From Candidatus Mesolinea sp. (GTDB lineage: Bacteria; Chloroflexota; Anaerolineae; Anaerolineales; Anaerolineaceae), in assembly GCA_003499715.1 (NCBI GenBank), contig DNSH01000144.1:1-7712 (forward strand): a stretch of 7,712 nucleotides of DNA, given 5' to 3'. Of the stretch, positions 1 through 4,338 are shown one piece after another. The notes beneath the pieces are model-generated. The model worked only from the letters and a program-made list of their open reading frames with translations, did not search any database and had not been told where the DNA came from. Numbering within the stretch: position 1 is the first letter of the stretch; every line of letters begins with the position of its first letter. The position numbers and the translations under genes were made by a program.

Positions 1-695
1 TTCCAAGTGAAGGAGTATTTCAACCCGAAGCGCACGTCAAGCAATACTTGCTTAGGAGTCACTGCCTGGTTGGCATCCACCCGTTTGGGTTGTGGTACTT
101 TCACCAACAAAGCGAGCAAGCCAATCGCCAACATTGCCGTCACGATATCCACCATCAGGACTGCATCAATCTCGAAGGCTGCTAGCAGTGCTGCTCCTAA
201 AGGCGGGCTAACGATATTGATGACACCATATAGCGCCTGATTTACACCACCCAAACGGGAATATTGCTCAGGTGGAACCATCAACGTGGTAGAAGCGCTC
301 ATCGCCGGCATCTGAAAAGTGCCAAAAAGCGAGCGCAGGAACATGGCTAAGTAAATATGCCACACCTGAATGCTTCCCATCATAAAGGACACCATCAACG
401 CAAGTGTGGTCAAAGCAACAAGTAAATCCGAGACGATCATCACTGCCTTACGGTTTAACCGGTCCACCACCGCGCCGGAAAATGGCCCCAAGAAAACTTG
501 TGGTAGCAAAGCCACCAGAGTTGCCATCGCTAGCACGGTAGCTGAGCCAGTTTGGTCGGTTAGGTACCAGACCAAGGCAAATTGCACCAGCCCGCTGCCC
601 AGGAGCGAAACTGCCTGCCCGATCCACATGGGCAGATAGTTCCGCAGCCATTTACGATCGGTTGTTTTAGGTATTTCCGCACTAGGCTGGTCCAT
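1..695 (-). CDS. MFS transporter, drug/macrolide-efflux type (3' end outside window)
   Basis: This is an inner-membrane major facilitator superfamily permease, probably a proton-coupled exporter of small hydrophobic compounds. Translating the reverse strand from the ATG at 695 gives 231 residues with no stop before the window edge; family members run about 400-440 residues, so roughly the N-terminal half is visible. Hydrophobic helices are apparent at about residues 22-44, 53-78, 86-106, 112-132, 153-174 and 178-199, matching the six-helix N-terminal bundle. The MFS motif A is at residues 70-83 (GPFSGAVVDRLNRK) in the loop between helices 2 and 3. The opening motif WIGQAVSLLGSGLVQFAL resembles the DHA3/MefA-like efflux group. 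The start is supported by AAGGTG at 701-706, five bases upstream, and no other in-frame start lies nearby. It is transcribed divergently from the acyltransferase. The substrate cannot be read from the sequence. Confidence 0.9.
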   Translation of the reverse strand, partial: MDQPSAEIPKTTDRKWLRNYLPMWIGQAVSLLGSGLVQFALVWYLTDQTGSATVLAMATLVALLPQVFLGPFSGAVVDRLNRKAVMIVSDLLVALTTLALMVSFMMGSIQVWHIYLAMFLRSLFGTFQMPAMSASTTLMVPPEQYSRLGGVNQALYGVINIVSPPLGAALLAAFEIDAVLMVDIVTAMLAIGLLALLVKVPQPKRVDANQAVTPKQVLLDVRFGLKYSFTW

Positions 696-738
696 ACATC
701 CACCTTCTTTTATCCGCTAGGGTCACAAGAGGCATTAC

Positions 739-759
739 TGCCCACATTATAACTGGGCA
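739..759 (-). promoter_or_regulatory. MFS promoter -10 box inside a perfect dyad (possible operator)
   Basis: On the minus strand a perfect TATAAT (positions 751-746) lies 50 bases upstream of the MFS start codon. It is embedded in TGCCCA-N9-TGGGCA, with arms at 739-744 and 754-759. I see no good -35 hexamer at the normal distance. A dyad centred on the -10 box is where a repressor would block RNA polymerase, and drug-efflux genes are often controlled that way. The sequence shows the box and the symmetry; the operator role is inferred. Confidence 0.5.
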
Positions 760-840
760 AAATGAAACAGCGCACAGTTTAAGCACATATACCCTCTTTT
801 TTATGTAACCCTTTAAGCTTATTTCAGCACCATCTGGCGG

Positions 841-861
841 TATAATTTAGATTTAGAGGAG
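841..861 (+). promoter_or_regulatory. -10 box and ribosome binding site of the acyltransferase gene
   Basis: A perfect TATAAT occupies 841-846, and AGAGGAG (855-861) lies 13 bases before the ATG at 875. The -35 region at 818-823 (CTTATT) is a poor match to TTGACA. Transcription would be expected to begin near 853, giving a leader of only about 22 bases. Confidence 0.55.
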
Positions 862-874
862 CAATAATCACGCA

Positions 875-1600
875 ATGAGCCGCAAAGATCTCACCGATGC
901 ATATATTCAAAAATATCCTTACCCCCGCCGGCGCCTTATCCGTAGAACCTTACAAGGGCTGCTCTCAGTAGCTTCCGCAGCGCTCACAGAGTATCACATC
1001 GAGGGTAAAGAGAACCTCCCCAAAGAAGGACCACTTTTGATCGTCAGTAACCATTTTCATTTTTTAGATAGCATAGGTCCTATCCGCACTACAAACTACT
1101 TCCTAGAATTTATTAATGATTTAGAAATGCCCAATGCGCCGCCTTCGATGCGCTTTTTACCGAGCCTGTGGGGTACGCTAAAAATCTTGCAAGGTTCACC
1201 GAATCTGGAATCTATGCGCGCCGCCGAAGCCATACTATCCCAAGGCGGAGTTTTAGGTATCTTCCCTGAAGGGCATGTGCACCCAGCACCCTTAGGCAAG
1301 CCATTGCCAGGTGCTGCATATTTAGCTTTGCGTTCTGGCGCTCCCATTTTACCCATTGGCACCTATAGTGAGGATAGTTGGGATCTCTTCGGTACCATGC
1401 GCAAGAAGAAGCGCCGCGCACGCGTTATCAGTCGTATCGGCAAGCCTTTTGGTCCCTTAGCCAATGGTTCTCTCAGCAAAGTGCCGCTGCGCGAAGAGGT
1501 CAAAGCTGCTGGCTGGGAGATCATGAGCCACATTGCCGAATTACTTCCTCGTCATGCTCGCGGAATCTATGCGCAACCCCGAGAAGAAACTTTTGCCTAA
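875..1600 (+). CDS. PlsC-like 1-acyl-glycerol-3-phosphate acyltransferase family protein
   Basis: A 241-residue member of the PlsC/LPLAT family, whose characterised members transfer an acyl chain to lysophosphatidic acid at the inner face of the cytoplasmic membrane during phospholipid synthesis. The catalytic HX4D motif is at residues 60-65 (H60, D65, within NHFHFLD). The acceptor-binding FPEG motif is at 130-133, and the block IV sequence GAPILPIGTY is at 155-164. The basic N-terminus (residues 13-24, rich in Y, P and R) followed by a hydrophobic stretch to about 37 suits peripheral membrane attachment. The block II arginine usually found between HX4D and FPEG is not obvious; the equivalent segment reads LKILQGSPN (102-110), so acceptor choice may differ from true PlsC. 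The start is supported by AGAGGAG upstream. The next gene begins 88 bases later and has its own upstream AT-rich region, so co-transcription is uncertain. Confidence 0.88.
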   Translation: MSRKDLTDAYIQKYPYPRRRLIRRTLQGLLSVASAALTEYHIEGKENLPKEGPLLIVSNHFHFLDSIGPIRTTNYFLEFINDLEMPNAPPSMRFLPSLWGTLKILQGSPNLESMRAAEAILSQGGVLGIFPEGHVHPAPLGKPLPGAAYLALRSGAPILPIGTYSEDSWDLFGTMRKKKRRARVISRIGKPFGPLANGSLSKVPLREEVKAAGWEIMSHIAELLPRHARGIYAQPREETFA

Positions 1601-1636
1601 ACCAAAAAAGCCTCGCTTATTTACACAATTTAAATA

Positions 1637-1654
1637 TTTATCTGATACGATAAA
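1637..1654. promoter_or_regulatory. 18-bp dyad upstream of the DnaJ gene (possible operator)
   Basis: TTTATC-N6-GATAAA is a perfect six-base dyad lying 35 bases before the DnaJ start codon, within a very AT-rich stretch. Just upstream, TTTACA (1620-1625) matches a -35 hexamer in five of six positions, and TACGAT (1646-1651), a 4/6 match to TATAAT, falls inside the dyad at a long spacing of 20. The octamer TTTAAATA also occurs twice, at 1629-1636 and 1659-1666. No CIRCE (HrcA) element is visible. Regulation is inferred only from position and symmetry. Confidence 0.3.
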
Positions 1655-1688
1655 GCAGTTTAAATAATATTAATGAAGTGTTGGCATT

Positions 1689-2669
1689 ATGGAATATAAG
1701 GATTACTACAAAATATTAGGTGTTAATAAAAATGCTACAGATGCGGAAATCAAATCGGCTTTCCGCAAGTTAGCTCTTCAATACCATCCGGATAAAAACC
1801 CGGATAACCCTCAGGCTGAGGAGATGTTCAAGGAGGTCAACGAAGCCTATCAGGTGCTCTCTGACCCTGAAAAACGCCGCAAGTACGATCAATTTGGCTC
1901 CCAGTGGCAGCAATATCAATCCGCCGGCGGCCGCCCTGAGGACTTCAACTGGGGTGACTGGCAATATCAACCTGGCAGCGGCACAAGTTACCGCACCGTG
2001 TCTCCTGAAGAGTTCGAGGAAATGTTCGGCGGTTTGGGCGGCATGGGAGGGTTTGGAGGTTTCTCTGATTTCTTCGAGACCCTCTTTGGTAGCGGCATGG
2101 GCGGAGCTGGCTTTAGCGGGCAGCCCGGTCAGCGCAGCACGCGCACAAGCACCCGCCGCACGCAACGCCCTACCCGCTCGCAAGACGTGCAGCACGAAGT
2201 CGAAATTACGCTGGAGGAAGCTCACAACGGCACTACGCGCTTGCTCCAATTTGAAGGCGGCAGGCGCATCGAAGCCAAAATTCCACCGGGTGTGGATACC
2301 GGTTCACGCGTGCGCCTCAGCGGTCAAGCCGACGGGGCAGACCTGTACCTGCGAATCAAAGTGCTGCCGCATCCAAGCTTCACGCGCAAGGGTGATGACC
2401 TGTATGTACACGTCCCAATTGACATCTACACCGCCATCTTGGGCGGCGAGGTGAGCGTGCCCACCTTGGGCAAGCCAGTGCGCCTAACTATTCCAGAAGG
2501 AACCGATACAGGCAAGACCTTCCGCTTAAAGGGCTTGGGGATGCCTAATCTCAAGGATCCGCAAAAGAAAGGCGACCTTTACGCCACGGTCGAGATCCAC
2601 ATTCCGCAGCAGCTAACCAGCGCAGAGAAGGACAAATTCCGCGAGATCAAAAATATGCGGCACGCATAG
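1689..2669 (+). CDS. DnaJ-family co-chaperone, CbpA type without zinc finger
   Basis: A 326-residue Hsp40 that would stimulate the ATPase of DnaK and hand over unfolded clients in the cytoplasm. The J domain covers about residues 5-70, with the essential HPD tripeptide at 33-35 and the usual ending [10 protein letters not shown] Gly/Phe/Met-rich region follows (about 112-146), then a basic Ser/Thr/Arg linker (about 147-164). Two client-binding beta domains lie at about 167-235 and 240-310; the second contains the conserved [14 protein letters not shown] (275-288). The four CxxCxGxG zinc-binding repeats of classical DnaJ are absent and there is no cysteine in the protein, so this is a type II or CbpA-like J-protein of normal length. 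The ribosome binding site is weak (GAAG, ten bases upstream of the ATG). No dnaK, grpE or hrcA gene is in the window, so it is probably an additional J-protein rather than the main operon copy. Confidence 0.93.
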   Translation: MEYKDYYKILGVNKNATDAEIKSAFRKLALQYHPDKNPDNPQAEEMFKEVNEAYQVLSDPEKRRKYDQFGSQWQQYQSAGGRPEDFNWGDWQYQPGSGTSYRTVSPEEFEEMFGGLGGMGGFGGFSDFFETLFGSGMGGAGFSGQPGQRSTRTSTRRTQRPTRSQDVQHEVEITLEEAHNGTTRLLQFEGGRRIEAKIPPGVDTGSRVRLSGQADGADLYLRIKVLPHPSFTRKGDDLYVHVPIDIYTAILGGEVSVPTLGKPVRLTIPEGTDTGKTFRLKGLGMPNLKDPQKKGDLYATVEIHIPQQLTSAEKDKFREIKNMRHA

Positions 2670-2751
2670 GCAGAATTTTTCCAGCTCCCGACGGTTTGAT
2701 AGGCGCTTTTGTGAGTGATACCAATGGTCGCTGGTTAAAAACTTCGCAAGG

Positions 2752-2757
2752 TATAAT
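2752..2757 (+). promoter_or_regulatory. -10 box of the LOG-HAD operon, predicting a leaderless mRNA
   Basis: A perfect TATAAT ends only six bases before the ATG at 2764. Transcription normally starts about seven bases after this box, so the first transcribed base would be at or next to the start codon. No convincing -35 hexamer is visible, and the only purine-rich element (AAGG at 2748-2751) would not be transcribed. Translation would then start without a Shine-Dalgarno contact. Confidence 0.55.
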
Positions 2758-2763
2758 AGCCCT

Positions 2764-3369
2764 ATGAATTCTGGCGATACCACACCACTGAGAGTCATCA
2801 CCGTCTTTTCCGGCTCTGCGGACTCACTTGACGAGGGTTATATCCAAGGCGCTTGGCGGTGTGGTGCCTGCCTGGCTCTCCGTGGTATCACCCTCGTTTA
2901 TGGAGCTGGCAAAACCGGCTTGATGGGAGCTGTAGCAGACGGAGCCTTAGCCTGTAAAGGTGAAGTCATCGGCGTCATCAACGACGGGTTGAACACTCCA
3001 GAGCTTGCCCATGCCGGTTTGACACGATTAGAAGTCTTCCCGGACTTAGCTCAACGCAAAGCGCGCATGCTTAGCCTTGCCGAAGGCTTCATCTGTCTGC
3101 CAGGCGGCTTTGGCACCTTCGATGAGCTCTTCGAAGCCCTCACCTTAGCACAGTTAGGTGTGCACCACAAGCCCATCGGCTTACTCAATCTGCAGCATTA
3201 TTTTGATCCTCTTCTTGGTTTAATTGACCATAGCATTCATGAGCACTTTATTTACCCGGAACATCGCGAGTTGTTCCTCTGCACTGACGACGCTGATAAG
3301 CTTTTAGATCTGATGCAAACTTACCAGCCTCCTCAAAACCTTAACCGCTGGGTGGAGCGCCCTTCATGA
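2764..3369 (+). CDS. LOG-family protein (TIGR00730-like nucleotide 5'-monophosphate phosphoribohydrolase)
   Basis: A 201-residue Rossmann-fold protein of the LOG ('lonely guy') family. Characterised members split the base from N6-modified or ordinary nucleoside 5'-monophosphates, releasing ribose 5-phosphate; in plants and some bacteria the product is active cytokinin. The signature PGGFGTFDE is at residues 113-121. The phosphate-loop-like segment VYGAGKTGLMGAVADGAL is at 45-62, and the conserved Arg-Lys pair is at 98-99 (QRKARML). The order and spacing match the short, roughly 190-residue group. Older annotations of this family read 'lysine decarboxylase', which is not supported by function. 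The stop codon overlaps the start of the HAD gene (ATGA), so the two are translationally coupled. Placement beside a nucleotidase-like HAD gene fits nucleotide or base salvage. The true substrate is unknown. Confidence 0.9.
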   Translation: MNSGDTTPLRVITVFSGSADSLDEGYIQGAWRCGACLALRGITLVYGAGKTGLMGAVADGALACKGEVIGVINDGLNTPELAHAGLTRLEVFPDLAQRKARMLSLAEGFICLPGGFGTFDELFEALTLAQLGVHHKPIGLLNLQHYFDPLLGLIDHSIHEHFIYPEHRELFLCTDDADKLLDLMQTYQPPQNLNRWVERPS

Positions 3370-4031
3370 CCTCCTCCCCGATCCGCGCCTTTTTCATCGA
3401 CCTGGACGACACCGTCTACCCAGCCTCCTCCGGGGTTTGGCCACTGGCTGGTGAACGCATGGTCACTTATATGCACGAGGTGCTGGGCATCCCCTTGGCA
3501 GAAGCTCCAGCCTTACGGGAGCGCCTCTTCCATACTTATGGCACCACCTTGCGGGGGCTTCAACACGAATATAGCGTAGATATGGATAATTATTTACGTT
3601 ATGTCCACGACATTGATCTACCCACCCTCTTGCAGCCAGATGCCGAGCTGCGTCAGGCCTTGCTGCAGCTGCCACAACCCAAGTGGATCTTTACGAACGC
3701 CAGCCGCGAGCACGCCCAAAATGTTCTTGGCGTAATGCAAGTTGCCGAGTGCTTCGCCGGCATCATCGATATCCGCGACGTGCAACCCTATTGCAAGCCC
3801 GATCCAGCTGCCTACCAGATTGCCCTAAAGCTTGCTGGCAAGTACGCGCCGCAAGAAACCCTCATGGTGGATGACCGCAAGGAAAACTTGGACGTTGCAG
3901 CCAGTTTAGGCTTCCAGACCGTGTTGGTTGCCGATCAGCCTCAGAACGGCTATCAAAGCATCCGCCGCTTAGCAGACCTCCCGAGTATTGACTTAGGAAG
4001 TTTGTTGAATAAAGATGGAGATAGAATTTAA
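3366..4031 (+). CDS. HAD-superfamily hydrolase, pyrimidine 5'-nucleotidase-like
   Basis: A 221-residue cytoplasmic phosphatase of the haloacid dehalogenase superfamily, closest in layout to the SDT1/pyrimidine 5'-nucleotidase group (TIGR01993-like). Motif I is DLDDT at residues 12-16, with nucleophile D12 and acid/base D14. Motif II is T110 in FTNAS, motif III is K144 in KPDP, and motif IV is the acidic pair D169-D170 in MVDDRKEN. The helical cap lies between motifs I and II, at about residues 22-95, with YPASSGVWP directly after motif I as in that group. The gene starts inside the last codons of LOG (ATGA overlap); GGTGGAG (3351-3357), eight bases upstream, serves as its ribosome binding site. 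A nucleotidase partnered with a LOG enzyme would act on related nucleoside monophosphates, but that pairing is inferred from position only. Confidence 0.9.
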   Translation: MTSSPIRAFFIDLDDTVYPASSGVWPLAGERMVTYMHEVLGIPLAEAPALRERLFHTYGTTLRGLQHEYSVDMDNYLRYVHDIDLPTLLQPDAELRQALLQLPQPKWIFTNASREHAQNVLGVMQVAECFAGIIDIRDVQPYCKPDPAAYQIALKLAGKYAPQETLMVDDRKENLDVAASLGFQTVLVADQPQNGYQSIRRLADLPSIDLGSLLNKDGDRI

Positions 4032-4223
4032 TTAACTTTGTCACGCATAGAATTAAAAATTTACTATGACGAACAGCGTATCAGCAACCTTTCCCCTCTT
4101 GCTCCCCTTCCTCGGCAGGAAAATCCATTTAAAAAAGGCCCGCATACTGCTGAAGAAGGGTAGGAGTCAGAGCACCTGTAACACATTATATTTGGCTTAT
4201 AGGCAATCGGGTTCGACCATTTC

Positions 4224-4261
4224 AATTCTTAAATAACGAACAATCATCATTAATAAGAATT
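4224..4261. repeat. Perfect 8-bp inverted repeat AATTCTTA/TAAGAATT
   Basis: AATTCTTA at 4224-4231 is mirrored by TAAGAATT at 4254-4261, with 22 bases between the arms. Neither arm extends further. The right arm abuts the AGGAG ribosome binding site of the 12-codon ORF, so it could be an operator, or a relic of the boundary where the AT-rich region joined. Chance cannot be excluded in sequence this AT-rich. Confidence 0.35.
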
Positions 4262-4274
4262 AGGAGATAAAAGT

Positions 4275-4313
4275 ATGAGACTGCATAAAAATGCAGCCCT
4301 TATGCTAATATAA
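4275..4313 (+). other. 12-codon ORF with good ribosome binding site (possible gene stump)
   Basis: An ATG at 4275 is preceded by AGGAG (4262-4266) at a spacing of eight bases and opens a frame coding MRLHKNAALMLI before TAA at 4311. The basic-then-hydrophobic composition is that of the first residues of a signal peptide, so it may be the front end of an exported-protein gene whose body was lost. It could also be a leader peptide or a chance ORF. There is no matching reading frame after the stop. Confidence 0.2.
4281..4296 (-). terminator. Weak hairpin downstream of the FG-GAP/C39 gene
   Basis: CTGCAT-N4-ATGCAG forms a perfect 6-bp stem with a 4-base loop, about 43 bases beyond the stop codon of the minus-strand gene. 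On that strand only a broken T-rich run follows (TCTCATACTTTTATC), so termination would be inefficient. The hairpin also lies inside the 12-codon ORF, and an alternative pairing GCATAA/TTATGC (4283-4288 with 4300-4305) competes with it. Confidence 0.25.
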
Positions 4314-4338
4314 ATCAGATATCAACTCTATATAATAT

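Larger units (their letters stand above)
4032..4338. other. AT-rich gap between convergent genes, no convincing gene
   Basis: This stretch of 307 bases separates the end of the HAD gene (plus strand) from the end of the FG-GAP/C39 gene (minus strand). It holds a pyrimidine-rich run at about 4088-4112, a perfect 8-bp inverted repeat (4224-4231 and 4254-4261), a 12-codon ORF with a good ribosome binding site (4275-4313) and a short hairpin (4281-4296). A 56-codon ORF at 4066-4236 has no ribosome binding site and no recognisable motif. No strong rho-independent terminator is seen for either flanking gene. Confidence 0.6.

Noticed and set aside
448..651. 67-codon minus-strand ORF and the plus-strand ORFs at 7-240 and 370-639
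   Set aside because: They are shadows of the MFS transporter, whose true frame is open from 695 to the window edge and carries motif A and six helices.
1605..1620. AAAAAAGC-CTC-GCTTATTT as a terminator after the acyltransferase
   Set aside because: The stem has only two G-C pairs, an internal A-A mismatch and a three-base loop, with no clean T run after it.
1378..1653. 91-codon plus-strand ORF overlapping the end of the acyltransferase gene
   Set aside because: It is out of frame with a gene whose motifs and stop are intact, has no ribosome binding site, and matches no family.
1770..2249. 159-codon minus-strand ORF opposite the DnaJ gene
   Set aside because: It is an antisense shadow of the J domain and Gly-rich region; the plus-strand frame has complete DnaJ motifs, and this frame has none.
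4201..4225. GGTTCGACC resembling a tRNA T-loop, which could mark an attachment site
   Set aside because: The flanking bases do not form the 5-bp T stem, the required C after the loop is missing, and no acceptor stem or anticodon arm can be found nearby.
4066..4236. 56-codon plus-strand ORF starting MTNSVSATF in the gap after the HAD gene
   Set aside because: It has no ribosome binding site, no recognisable motif and an unconvincing composition; the pyrimidine-rich run gives it Leu/Pro-rich codons by chance. Ribosome profiling or homologues would be needed to revive it.
4331..4336. Perfect TATAAT on the plus strand near the end of the FG-GAP gene
   Set aside because: It lies in AT-rich sequence with no plus-strand gene after it, so it is best explained by composition.
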